Source: Clostridia bacterium UC5.1-2E3 (GTDB lineage Bacteria; Bacillota; Clostridia; Lachnospirales; Lachnospiraceae). Taken from it: DNA of 64,000 bases. The notes under the pieces were generated by a model. It worked only from the letters and a program-made list of their open reading frames with translations. It was not told the origin of the DNA and ran no database searches. The DNA lies in NCBI GenBank assembly GCA_001304875.1, contig BBZO01000006.1:62001-126000 (forward strand), given 5' to 3'. Within the stretch, counting starts at the first letter, position 1. Every line of letters begins with the position of its first letter. A program made the translations under genes and the position numbers. Shown piece by piece: positions 29,515 through 40,375 of this stretch.

Positions 29515-32371
29515 ATGATCAACCTTGAAAAATTAAAACCTATACTCACCGGCTATAAAACCTATTTCCCAGAACACTGGGACGATGAAAAATATAAGTG
29601 GGAGGCAGTCGGGCATTTCCAGAAATATTGGAATATAGAAGCGGAAGATTTCAGTGAAATGTTCAGAAAGGCTACGGAAAAGACCTATAATCTGCTGGCC
29701 TCTGGCTACGCGTATCCCAGAAGAATGATTATCAATTGGCCAAAAAGGACGATGAAGCGGTACGCCAGATGTTTCGCGGGCTGGCTGACGAATCACGCAA
29801 CCTGGCGGAGCGGGTAGACGCATTCCGGGCTTCAGCGAATTCCCTCCGGGCGTTATATGACGATGGAACCTGGCATAATCATTATCAGAATACCAATGCC
29901 ATCAGTACATATTTATGGCTGATGTATCCGGATAAGTATTACATTTATAAATATGAAATTTGCCGCAATGTGGCCATGGAGCTGGATTCTGAATATTACC
30001 CGAAATCGGATGGGTCTGCCGACAGTATGATCGGCGGATATCGTATGTACGATGAAATCTGCGAAGTGCTTAAAAGGGAACCGGAGATTGCCGCAATGAT
30101 TCGTGAGACTGTCACGGATGGCTGTTACCCGGATTTGAATTTAAAGACGACGACCATGGACGTTGGCTTTTATGTGAGCAGGTATTATATTGAGGAAAGG
30201 AAAATGGCAGGAGAGAAGGATGGATGGTTTCCGAGAAATTATGACCCGGGTATTACGGCGGAAGAGTGGGGCGAACTGTTAAAGGACTCCTCTGTTTTTA
30301 CGCAGAATGCGCTGCAAATCATGAAGCGCATGAAAGATTGCGGCGGTCAGGCCACATGCACGCAGCTTTCTGCAAAATACGGGGGAGCGGAGAATTTTTA
30401 TAGTGCCGGTTCCGTTGCCCTGGCCCGCCGTGTGGCAGAAAAACGGGCTGTGCTGTGATGACGAAGGACAATGAGGAGGTCGTATGGTGGCCTGTTTTGT
30501 ATACGGGAAAAGAGATGAATCCGAATGAACCGGGAGTATACGTCTGGAGACTTCGCAGTGAACTGTCAAAAGCGTTGGAATTAGAAAATCTGTCTGATGT
30601 CTCTCTTTATGTAAATGCGTCTCCAGCGATCTGGAAGATCAGTGAAGGGACGGAAAGCACGGGGATTTCTGATGCGTATAAACAGATTTTTCTGGAGAGG
30701 CAGGTTGTGGTTGTTCACAGCACTACCAGGGCGAAGGCGAGTTCCAGAGTATCCCAGGGGCAGCTATTCATGAATACGATCAAAAAGGGAGATTATTTTT
30801 ATCTGTGCTATGGAAACAGCATCCGGCTGCTGGGGCAGTTTACGGATGAAAAGCCGACGGAAAATCCGGAAATGCAGGACGGCTGGTATGAGCGGAAGTA
30901 CCGTGTGCTTGCGGAATCGTCGGATACGTCTTCCTATGAGGGCATGAAAAAATGGTGGACACCCAACGACAATTCAACCTGTATTAAAGTAGACGAGGGC
31001 GATTACGCACTTTTTGAAAAACTGATTCTTTATCCATATTTTGGAATGACTGTTGACAGCATTTTGGGCGGAAGTATTGATTCCAGAAAGTATTGGTGGC
31101 TGACCGCAAATCCGAAGATCTGGAGCTTTTCAGATATGAAAGTCGGCGGGGAACAGAGCTATACGCTGTATAATGAAAATGGGAATAAGCGACGGATCTT
31201 CCAGAACTTTCTGGATGTCAGAGTCGGTGACATTGTCATTGGCTACGAGGCGAATCCGGTTAAGAAGATCACGGCCTTAGCCGAAATCACACAGGCCAGT
31301 GACGGACACAGCATTTATTTTTCCAAAACGGAAGGTTTGTCAGTTCCAATCGAATACGCTGTACTGAAAGAATGTCCGGAGCTTGAGAAAACGGAGTTTT
31401 TTGTCCAGCCAAACGGGAGTCTGTTTAAACTGACAAAAGGTGAATTTGATTTTATTATGGATCTCATTCGCGAGGAAAATCCTGTAAAGCCGGCGACCGC
31501 TTCTATTACGCGATATACAAAAAGGGATTTTCTGAGTACAGTATTTATGACTGAAGAGAGGTTCGACGTTCTGGCTGCTTTGCTCCGGAACAAGAAAAAT
31601 ATTATTCTTCAAGGGGCACCGGGAGTCGGAAAAACCTTTGCTGCCAGAAAACTGGCCTATGCCATAATGGAGGAAACAGACGATTCCAGAATAGAATTTG
31701 TCCAGTTTCATCAGAATTATTCGTATGAAGATTTTGTCATGGGGTATCGTCCCGATGGAGCGGAGTTTAAACTTACCGAGGGGATTTTTTATCGGTTCTG
31801 TCAGAAGGCGGCAAACCATCCGGATAAGAAATACTTTTTTATTATCGATGAGATCAACCGGGGCAATATGAGTAAAATATTCGGAGAGCTGATGATGCTG
31901 ATTGAAAAGGATTACCGGGGGACGAAAGCGACGCTGGCTTACAGCGGGGTACCGTTTGCTGTACCGGATAATTTATATATAATCGGTATGATGAATACGG
32001 CTGACCGAAGTCTGGCCATGATCGACTACGCCCTTCGCAGAAGATTCAGCTTTTTTGAGATGGAGCCTGGTTTTGATTCTGAGGGATTTCAAAGCTATCA
32101 GAGTGCGTTTTCCAGTGAAATTTTCGATGCTCTCATCGATCAGATCAGGGCGCTTAACAGGGAAATTTCAAAAGATCCGTCACTGGGCCGTGGCTTCAGA
32201 ATCGGGCACAGTTATTTCTGCGGCAGAGAGAGTACGGACGGCATGACGGACTGGCTGCGTTCCGTGGTGGAATTTGATATTCTTCCCACGCTGGCCGAAT
32301 ACTGGTTTGATGAGCCGGCAACGCTGCAGCGCTGGGAAAAGAATCTGCGTGGTGTGTTTGATGACGAATGA
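29515..32371 (+). CDS. mcrB: McrB-type 5-methylcytosine restriction GTPase, frameshifted
   Basis: Motor subunit of a type IV (modification-dependent) restriction system. The gene is read in three frames joined at about 29740 (TGGGCC to TGGCC) and 30440 (six A to five), giving about 950 residues. Residues 1-230 form an N-terminal domain; about 525-640 looks like an EVE/PUA-fold base-reading domain (KYWWLTANPKIWSFSDM, VGDIVIGYEA). The AAA+ domain has Walker A GAPGVGKT (about residue 700), FIIDEINRGNMSKIFGEL and the McrB signature MMNTADRSLAMIDYALRRRF. It overlaps mcrC by 11 bases. Confidence 0.9.
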
Positions 32372-33422
32372 TAAAGGGATTTTTATAAAAAACATATATT
32401 ACATGCTTTCCTATGCGTTCCAGGTGCTGAAACAGTCAAATTATGAGAGTATTGCGGCAGAACGCTTTGAAAATGTGCAGGATCTGTTTGCCGCCATTCT
32501 TGCCAGAGGCACGGCAAGACAGGTAAAGCAGGGGCTGTATCGTGAGTATGTGACGCAGAATGAGATGCTTTCTGTCATGCGGGGCAAACTCGACATGTCA
32601 CGGACGATCTTAAACCGCATCCAGCATAAACAAAAGCTGGCCTGTGAGTTTGATGAATTGTCAGAGGATAATCTTTATAATCAGATTCTGAAGACGACGA
32701 TGTATTTTCTGTTGAAAGACAGCTGTGTAGCTGTGGAGCGGAAGGCGGCGATTCGTAAAGTGCTTTGTTTTTTCGACGGCGTGTCATTTCTGGAGCCGTC
32801 GGCAATCAAGTGGAGCAGACTTCATTACCAGCGCAATAACAGGAACTACGAGATGCTTCTCAATGTCTGTTATTTCGTTCTGGACGGTATGCTTCAGACG
32901 ACGGACAAAGGCGGGTATAAAATGGCGTCGTTTTCGGACGAGCATATGGCCCGTCTGTATGAACGGTTCATTTTAGAGTATTACCGCCAGCATCATACAT
33001 ATCTGTCCGAGGTGAAGGCTGCGCAGGTCAAGTGGAATCTGACTGGAGAGAATGACGAGACGATGATTCATTTCCTGCCTGTGATGCAGACGGATGTTTT
33101 CCTGCGCCTTGATGAGAAAATTCTGATTCTGGATGCGAAATATTACGGAAAAACCCTGCAGCGCCGATTTGACAAATATTCTTTGCATTCCGGCAATATC
33201 TATCAAATTTATACGTATGTCAAGAATCAGGATAAAGACGGTACTGGAAATGTCGCCGGAATGCTGCTGTATGCAAAAACAGACGAGGATATTACACCAG
33301 ACTGTGTATTTAATATGGGTGGAAATCGGATTGGGGCGAGGACGCTGGATTTGAATAAGGAATTCAGAGTGATTGCGGGGGAATTGGATAAGATTGTGGA
33401 GGAGTTTTTGTGGAGAAGTTGA
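32361..33422 (+). CDS. mcrC: McrC-type nuclease subunit
   Basis: Intact 353-residue partner of McrB. It starts at ATG 32361 inside the end of mcrB (MTNDKGIFIKNIYYMLSYAF). The C-terminal half has a PD-(D/E)XK nuclease core with QTDVFLRLDEKILILDAKYY, and NIYQIYTYVKNQ further on. McrC is recruited to the McrB hexamer to cleave DNA carrying modified cytosine. Its stop overlaps the next small membrane protein gene by 13 bases. Confidence 0.92.
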   Translation: MTNDKGIFIKNIYYMLSYAFQVLKQSNYESIAAERFENVQDLFAAILARGTARQVKQGLYREYVTQNEMLSVMRGKLDMSRTILNRIQHKQKLACEFDELSEDNLYNQILKTTMYFLLKDSCVAVERKAAIRKVLCFFDGVSFLEPSAIKWSRLHYQRNNRNYEMLLNVCYFVLDGMLQTTDKGGYKMASFSDEHMARLYERFILEYYRQHHTYLSEVKAAQVKWNLTGENDETMIHFLPVMQTDVFLRLDEKILILDAKYYGKTLQRRFDKYSLHSGNIYQIYTYVKNQDKDGTGNVAGMLLYAKTDEDITPDCVFNMGGNRIGARTLDLNKEFRVIAGELDKIVEEFLWRS

Positions 33423-33818
33423 TTAATCTGTTAAAAGGTATGCAGATAGGAGACTGGATCAATTCTATTATAGCTTTGTTTACATTTTTCTCTTTGCTTT
33501 TAGTATTTTGGAGTATTGTAGAAATGAGGCGGGACAGGGATGCTGCATATAGGCCATCTTTAATGATAAATCCTGCAGAATATTCTGTAGTGTGGAATGA
33601 TGAAGGAGAGGAATTGTGGTTGTCATCATCTCAAAGAAAGTGCTGGGAATATCGGGGACGAATTTATTTATTTCAGTTTAGATATGGAGTATAAAGATGT
33701 TCAGGGGAAAAAGTTTACAGATACCTGTCTGTTTTATGTGAAAAGGATTTTTTCTAAGGAAGATTTAGATAATAAAAATCGTATTTCATATCAGCTGGTT
33801 CCTAATTTGCTGGAATGA
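33410..33818 (+). CDS. Small single-pass membrane protein, frameshifted
   Basis: Starts with GTG inside the end of mcrC: a short amphipathic stretch, then one membrane helix (IALFTFFSLLLVFWSIVEM, about residues 21-39), then a soluble tail with YRPSLMINPAEYSVVWNDE. The tail changes frame between about 33610 and 33650 and continues GNIGDEFIYFSLDMEYKD to 33818. No named family was recognised. The overlap links it to the McrBC operon. Confidence 0.6.
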
Positions 33819-33879
33819 AAGAGAGAAGGCATGAAAGTGCGATAACTCGCAAAAATTTTCAGTAAAAAGCACAATGGAC

Positions 33880-34400
33880 TTTGTTTAAGAATTATTTGCT
33901 GGCAAAAGAAACGGATGAGCAACATGTTATTGAAATCCGACAAAGTTGTCAGCTGCATTAGTGTTAAGCAAAAGACCATCAGCAACACGACCATCAAAAG
34001 ATATATCGATTACTTTTGCGATTCTTTCCTGATTGACAGTGCTGTCCGCTATGATATTAAAGGGAAAAAATATATAAACACACCGGTCAAATATTATTTT
34101 ACCGATCTGGGACTGTGCAATGCCCGTCTCAATTTCCGTCAACTGGAAGAAATGCATGCTATGGAGAATATCATTTTTAATGAGTTGAAGATACGTGGTT
34201 TTAACGTAGATGTGATAACTTTGAATAAAACAAACGAAAAAGGTCACGGAATCCGCAAACAGTTGGAACTTGATTTTGTCTGCAACAAAGGCTCCAGGCG
34301 TTACTATATCCAGTTGGCCTATGCGATTCCGGACCGGGCAAAGATGGAACGGGAACGGCGCTTACTACACTACTACTATACCATTTTGAAAAGGTCTTGA
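33880..34400 (+). pseudogene. Remnant of an ATPase with DUF4143 C-terminal domain
   Basis: Only the C-terminal part survives. The open stretch from 33915 has TTIKRYIDYFCDSFLIDSA, KYYFTDLGLCNARLN and GIRKQLELDFVCNKGSRRYY, the typical DUF4143 tail of AAA_14 ATPases, ending abnormally near IPDRAKMERERRLLH. The N-terminal AAA domain with its P-loop is missing. These ATPases are common, readily decaying genes in clostridial genomes. Confidence 0.75.
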
Positions 34401-34511
34401 TGTGACTTTGCGTATAAGACAATTGGGTCTTGCCTTGGAACGGTTTGTTTGTAGTTCAATCCCATTTTGATAACTCGGGGTAAAGGATTAGGAGATAATG
34501 ACAGTTGTAAT

Positions 34512-34537
34512 GCGGAATGTTTTGAGAGGCATTCCGC
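34512..34537. repeat. Inverted repeat in a 266-base gene-free stretch
   Basis: GCGGAATG (34512-34519) and CATTCCGC (34530-34537) form a perfect 8-base stem with a 10-base loop; only a short AT tract follows. Nothing else was seen between 34401 and 34666. Confidence 0.6.
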
Positions 34538-34666
34538 TTAAATTTTGTCCCAGAACGGCAAAAAATAAAATGGCAGAACAATTTTATGTATCAAAATTGC
34601 CGATGATATGGTATACTTAGTATAAGAATTAAAACAGATTATATGGTGTGAATGTGAGGTAAGGTA

Positions 34667-35025
34667 ATGCTTGAAAGCAAACTGGGAATTACAGATTCGG
34701 CGGAATTAGCAAGAATAGAAGAAAAAATCAGCAAGCAGAAAGCAGTTGAAATGTTTGAAAGTGAATATTTCAAAAGGAAATTTTCGATCTTCTCCATTGA
34801 TGTATCTAAATGCAATTTTACAGAGCATTGACAAAATGCCCCAGTCCACATTTGATGAAATTAAAGTTTCTTTTGAAAAATGCTCTTACAGACAATATAA
34901 ATGATAGAGAAATCTATATGAAGGGTATTGATCACAGCTATTACTATGAAGGCTACTGTGTATATAAACCAAGGAACTGTAAACGAGTTGGAAGATATAA
35001 GATTGAGTTAGGCGGAGGATATTAG
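34667..35025 (+). pseudogene. Internally deleted Fic-family gene
   Basis: The beginning, MLESKLGITDSAELARIEEK followed by KQKAVEMFES, matches the N-terminus of Fic proteins. In another frame [21 protein letters not shown] follows, and the end has [24 protein letters not shown], the usual Fic C-terminus. The part that should carry the HPFxxGNGR catalytic loop is absent. This is a real deletion, not just an indel error. Confidence 0.75.
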
Positions 35026-35922
35026 ATGCGATACCTTTCTGTTGCAGAGACAGCAAAAAAATGGGATATATCGGAGAGAAGTGTTCGTAATTATTGTGCG
35101 CATGGACGTGTTCCGGGGGCGTTTCTTACCGGAAAGACCTGGAATGTACCGGAAGATGCAACTAAGCCGTTGCGAGCAAATCAGAAGGAGAATAAGCCGA
35201 AAACGTTGCTTTCCATTCTTCAGGAAGAAAAGAAAAGTAAATATTCCGGTGGAATTTATCATAAGACACAAATTGATTTAACCTATAATTCCAATCATAT
35301 GGAAGGCAGCCGGTTGACTCACGATCAGACAAGATATATTTTTGAGACAAATACCATCGGTGTGGAAAATGAAACATTGAATGTGGATGACGTGATTGAA
35401 ACAGCCAACCATTTTCGCTGTATTGATATGGTTATTGATAATGCAAAATCTACGCTGTCCGAGAAGTTCATCAAAGAGTTGCATTTGATTTTAAAATCCG
35501 GAACCAGTGATTCACGCTTGGAATGGTTTGCGGTTGGAGATTATAAGAAAAGACCAAATGAAGTTGGTGGTATGCCGACAGCAATGCCGGAAGATGTTGC
35601 AGATGAGATGAAAAGCCTGCTGGCAGAATACAATGGGAAAGAAAAAAAGACCTTCGAGAATATTCTGGACTTCCATGTTAAATTTGAAAAGATACACCCG
35701 TTCCAGGACGGCAACGGTCGTGTAGGCAGACTAATTATGTTTAAAGAATGTCTAAAATATAATATTGTCCCGTTCATTATCGACGATAATTTGAAATTGT
35801 TCTATTATCGTGGATTAAAAGAGTGGAGTAACGAAAAAGGATATCTGACCGATACTTGTCTGACAGCACAGGATAAATATAAGGCATATCTTGATTACTT
35901 TAGGATTGAGTATGATAAGTAG
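35026..35922 (+). CDS. Fic/DOC family AMP-transferase with N-terminal HTH
   Basis: Intact 298-residue protein. Residues 1-45 look like a MerR/excisionase-type winged helix (MRYLSVAETAKKWDISERSV). The Fic core carries HPFQDGNGRVGR near residue 223, the full catalytic motif for AMP transfer to protein hydroxyl groups. The inhibitory motif SNHMEG ([S/T]xxxE[G/N]) near residue 88 sits before the core, so the enzyme is probably self-inhibited (class II). It directly follows the deleted Fic gene and precedes hsdM. Confidence 0.88.
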   Translation: MRYLSVAETAKKWDISERSVRNYCAHGRVPGAFLTGKTWNVPEDATKPLRANQKENKPKTLLSILQEEKKSKYSGGIYHKTQIDLTYNSNHMEGSRLTHDQTRYIFETNTIGVENETLNVDDVIETANHFRCIDMVIDNAKSTLSEKFIKELHLILKSGTSDSRLEWFAVGDYKKRPNEVGGMPTAMPEDVADEMKSLLAEYNGKEKKTFENILDFHVKFEKIHPFQDGNGRVGRLIMFKECLKYNIVPFIIDDNLKLFYYRGLKEWSNEKGYLTDTCLTAQDKYKAYLDYFRIEYDK

Positions 35923-35943
35923 AAAATTTAAGAGGGAAATAAA

Positions 35944-37765
35944 ATGATAAACATTCGTAAATTAGAAGCAGAATTATGGGAATCGGCAGACTTACTGCGC
36001 GCAGGCTCAAAGCTGACATCTAACCAGTACTGTATGCCGGTGCTTGGTTTGATTTTTCTGCGTTATGCGTATAGCAGATATAAAATGGCAGAGGCGGAAA
36101 TTTTGGAAAACCGTCCTTCTCGCGGCGGGCGTGTAATGCCTGTGGAGGCAAGTGATTTTGCGGCGAAAAGCGCGCTTTATCTTCCAAAATATGCTCAATA
36201 TGATTATTTGCTGAATCTTCCGGATGATATTGCATCTGCAGGTATTCTGAACAAAGATGGTCACACAATGACCAGTCTGGGTGAAGTGGTAAACAATGCA
36301 ATGCAGTTGATTGAAGAACAAAGCGAGCAGCTTACCGGTGTCCTTCCAAAAAGCTATACGGATTTTTCTGATGAGTTACTGTCAGAGCTTCTTCGTATAT
36401 TCAACAACAGCGCATTGGACGAAGTGGGCGGCGATATAATCGGCCGCATTTATGAATATTTTCTGAATAAATTTGCAAAAAATATTGCTTCTGATGACGG
36501 CGTGTTCTTTACCCCAAAGTCATTGGTAAAAATGATTGTAAATGTTATCGAGCCAAAGAGCGGTATTCTGCTGGATCCTGCTTGTGGTTCGGGAGGTATG
36601 TTTATCCAGTCCGGCGACTTTGTAAATCATTCCGGTATGAATGTCAATAACACAATGACATTTTATGGACAGGAAAAAGTGGAATACAACGCTCAGCTGT
36701 GCTTGATGAATATGGCTGTTCATGGTCTTGCCGGTGTAATCAAATCCGGCGATGAAGCAAACAGCTTTTATCATGATGCACACAATTTGAACGGCTGTTG
36801 TGATTATGTAATGGCAAATCCGCCGTTTAATGTCGATAAAGTAAAAGCGGAGTCGGCTGAAAGCGCAGGACGTCTCCCATTTGGCATGCCAGCGGTTAAT
36901 AAAAACAAAGAAATCGGCAACGCTAACTATCTGTGGATTTCTTATTTCTACTCATACCTTAATGAAAACGGTCGTGCAGGCTTTGTTATGGCGTCCTCAG
37001 CTACGGACAGCCAGGGCAAAGACAGGGATATTCGTGAAAAATTGATAAAAACAGGCCATGTGGATGTAATGGTAAGCGTGGGAAATAATTTCTTCTACAC
37101 AAAATCCCTGCCTTGCTCTCTGTGGTTCTTTGACAAAGGAAAATCAGAAGAAACAAAGGACAAAGTGCTGTTTATTGATGCAAGAAACTATTATACAGTG
37201 GTAGACCGTACCTTGAACGAATGGTCTGAATGGCAGCTGAAAAATTTGAATGCCATTGTTTGGCTATATCGCGGCGAAGCAGAAAAATATCAGCATCTTA
37301 TTGCCGAATATAAAAATGTACTCGGAAAGGCTATATCTTTTGAAGAATCGCTTCACCTTTTGAAAGAAGAACTGAAAGATTTACAGAAACGGGCAAAAAT
37401 CGAAAGCAAAAGCCGCTGGAAGAAATGATAAAAAACGGGTGCAGGTATATTATGACGAACTGATAACAGCTAAGAATGAAAAAATCACTGTCGCAAAAGA
37501 GGCAGTGTGGCTTTATGAAAAGTTTGGCGAAGGCGTTTATACGGACGTACTTGGCCTGTGCAAAGTTGCAACTATTGCAGAAATTGAAGAAAAAGGCTGG
37601 TCGCTGACGCCGGGAGCGTATGTAGGAGTAGCACCGGTGGAAGATGACGGCGTGGATTTTGAAGAACGTATGGCGGAAATACATAGAGAATTGTTATCGT
37701 TGCAAGCGGAATCCAATGAGTTAATGGATATCATCTCTAAGAATATGGAGGAGATGGGGGTATGA
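35944..37765 (+). CDS. hsdM: Type I restriction-modification DNA methyltransferase (system 1), frameshifted
   Basis: Adenine methyltransferase subunit. The N-terminal HsdM helical domain opens with INIRKLEAELWESADLLRAG. SAM motif DPACGSGGMFIQSG lies near residue 210 and the catalytic NPPF near 292. The frame breaks near 37410 (a G/C step) and 37434 (A run); the C-terminal helical part (YYDELITAKNEKITVAKEAV) continues to 37765. It overlaps hsdS by four bases (ATGA). With the hsdS and hsdR downstream it makes a full type I system. Confidence 0.92.
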
Positions 37766-38979
37766 GTTGGGAATATGTAACCTTAGATAAACTTGGAACC
37801 ATTTCCAGAGGTCGATCTAAACATCGTCCTCGAAATGATAAAACGTTGTTCGGTGGTAAATATCCGTTTGTGCAGACTGCAGACGTAAAAGCGGCAGAAC
37901 TTTATTTGACGGAGTATACAGATACATATAATGAACGAGGACTCGAACAGAGTAAGCTGTGGAAAGCTGGTACATTATGTATTACAATAGCTGCCAATAT
38001 TGCAGACACAGCTATTTTGGGTATGGATGCCTGTTTTCCAGATAGTGTTATGGGATTTATACCTTATAATGGCGTATCAAATGTTAAGTTTGTGAAATAT
38101 GCATTTGATATTTTACAAAGAGATTGCCAAAAGATATCACAAGGAACAGCTCAAGATAATCTTTCTTGGAAAAAACTTTCAACCATTAAATTTCCAGCAC
38201 CACCTATTGAAGTGCAAGATAGAATAGTAGCTATTTTATCTGCCTATGATGATTTAATAGAAAACAATAAAAAGCAAATCAAACTTCTTGAAGAAGCGGC
38301 ACAGCGTTTGTATAAAGAATGGTTTGTTGATTTGCGTTTTCCTGGCTATGAAGACACTCCTATTGTAGACGGTGTGCCAGAAGGGTGGTCAGTGATGCCA
38401 TTATCAAGTGTCTTTGAATATGTGCGTGGCAAATCATACACTTCAAAAGAATTGGTTGAAGATGGCGGAGTCGTGATGATTAACTTGAAAAACATTAGGG
38501 CGTTTGGCGGTTATAATCGAAATGCAGAAAAACGATATGAAGGTAAATTTAAAGAGAATCAAGAACTGTTTGCTGGAGATATTGTTATGGGTGTTACTGA
38601 CATGACCAAAGAAAGAAGATTGGTGGGGCATGTGGCAATCGTGCCAGATTTAGATGAAACAATGACTTTTTCAATGGATTTAATTAAATTAGTACCATTA
38701 TGTGTTAAGAAAAGTTTCTTATATTCAACTATGCTTTATGGGGGCTATAGCAAAAGAATCTCGCCTTTGGCTAATGGTGTAAATGTATTACATTTAAAGC
38801 CGGAAACTATGATGAATATGGAAATGTTAGTTCCAACTGAAGAAATAATGGAACAGTATGATGTTTTATTCGATATCTATCAAAGACAAATTGAAGCATT
38901 ACAAAAGCAATGTGATATTGCGACGGAAGCCCGCGATCGCTTATTACCAAAACTCATGAGCGGAGAAATTGAGGTGTAA
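37762..38979 (+). CDS. hsdS: Type I restriction specificity subunit (system 1)
   Basis: Intact 405-residue HsdS with two target-recognition domains. TRD1 covers about 1-155 and ends IKFPAPPIEVQDRIVAIL; TRD2 covers about 215-375. Each is followed by a helical spacer (DDLIENNKKQIKLLEEAAQR, and RQIEALQKQCDIATEARDRL) that sets the distance between the two half-sites. It determines the DNA sequence recognised by the complex. The target cannot be predicted from the sequence alone. Confidence 0.93.
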   Translation: MSWEYVTLDKLGTISRGRSKHRPRNDKTLFGGKYPFVQTADVKAAELYLTEYTDTYNERGLEQSKLWKAGTLCITIAANIADTAILGMDACFPDSVMGFIPYNGVSNVKFVKYAFDILQRDCQKISQGTAQDNLSWKKLSTIKFPAPPIEVQDRIVAILSAYDDLIENNKKQIKLLEEAAQRLYKEWFVDLRFPGYEDTPIVDGVPEGWSVMPLSSVFEYVRGKSYTSKELVEDGGVVMINLKNIRAFGGYNRNAEKRYEGKFKENQELFAGDIVMGVTDMTKERRLVGHVAIVPDLDETMTFSMDLIKLVPLCVKKSFLYSTMLYGGYSKRISPLANGVNVLHLKPETMMNMEMLVPTEEIMEQYDVLFDIYQRQIEALQKQCDIATEARDRLLPKLMSGEIEV

Positions 38980-38980
38980 T

Positions 38981-40344
38981 ATGGATAAGGTTGACATTCT
39001 TGATAGAGGACCATTTGTAGAGCAAGTTGTAAAGCTGATAGAAAATATATCTGGGAATAATGTAACAACTTGTTTTGCTATAAACGGCGAATGGGGGACA
39101 GGTAAAAGTTTTGTTTTAGATATGCTTGAAAATGAGCTTTCTAAAATTCAATCTGAAGAAACACTTACCGAAAAGTATTTTTTTATTCGCTATAATTGTT
39201 GGAAATATGATTACTATGAAGAACCATTGATAGCTATTGTGTCTACAATAATTGCGGGGATAGAGAAAAAAATAACCCTTTTCCCTGACAGTAAAGAAAA
39301 ACAAGAAATACTTGGAATGTTTAAAGCGGCAGGAGTTTCTTTATTATCACTTGCTAATACTGCATTTAAGGCTAAAACAGGCATTGATATTCAAAATGCA
39401 GTCGAAACTGTAATTAATGGTAAAAAAGAAGGTGCAGCGAAATTTGATAAAGAACATGCTTATGATACATATTTAGATCTTAACAAAGTTATTGATAAAC
39501 TTGCTGAACTTCTCCAGAGTATAGCAGAAAGATATACAGTTATAATAATTGTCGATGAATTGGACAGATGCATTCCGGAATATGCAATAAAAGTGTTGGA
39601 GCGTCTGCATCATTTGACAGAAGAAAAAAACAATATAATTACAATTATTGCTATAGATAAAAACAGTTGGATTGTAGCGTCAGACATCTGTTTGGTTTTG
39701 AAGAAGGAAATAAATACCTCGAAAAATTTATAAATTTTGAAATCAAACTTGACAGAGGTAAAGTGTCTGAAAAAATCACCGAAAAATATGCTGCATATAT
39801 AAGGCTGTTTGATAAAGATATTTTTCAATTTGATGATTCTGTGGAAGAGTGTTTACAGGCAATATTCAAAGATATAGATATTCGTACACAAGAACAAATT
39901 GTAAACAAAGTTATAATTATACACAAACTTTTATTTACAGATAAAAAAGATTACTCATTTATGTGTATGGAATTATTAACTGCTGTAATGGTTTGCGTAT
40001 ATAAATATCAGGGTCTTTTTGCTGGTAGTACATTTAATACTTCCTCATATGGAGGATTGGTTACTTCAAGTTCAAACGTATTTGGGGATTTTTTTAAGGA
40101 CAAATTCGAAGCTATCAATTTAAGGCAGAGTTATTCATTTCCTAATGAATCATCAAAGTATATACTACCAGAGAAAGCGAACCTATATGGCGCAATGTTA
40201 TTTACTTGGTGTTGGATGCATAGTGAAAGATCGATTTTGATTCAACATACTCAAGATAGTGTTTATACAATAATAAGTAAGAATCATAAGGAACTTATTA
40301 GATTTGCTGAAATTATAAAATTGATGCAGGAAAACAAAGAATAG
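38981..40344 (+). CDS. KAP-family P-loop NTPase inside the type I operon, frameshifted
   Basis: KAP NTPase: INGEWGTGKSFVLDMLENEL is Walker A near residue 38, followed by NCWKYDYYEEP (the NAWxY-like KAP motif) and IIIVDELDRCIPEYAIKVLE (Walker B). The frame breaks near 39663, where an A run is one short; the rest continues HLFGFEEGNKYLEKFI. About 453 residues. KAP proteins often carry membrane helices, but I see no clear ones here. It begins two bases after hsdS and ends 31 bases before hsdR. Confidence 0.82.
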
Positions 40345-40375
40345 GAAAAATTTCTGTTATTAGGGAGGTTATATT

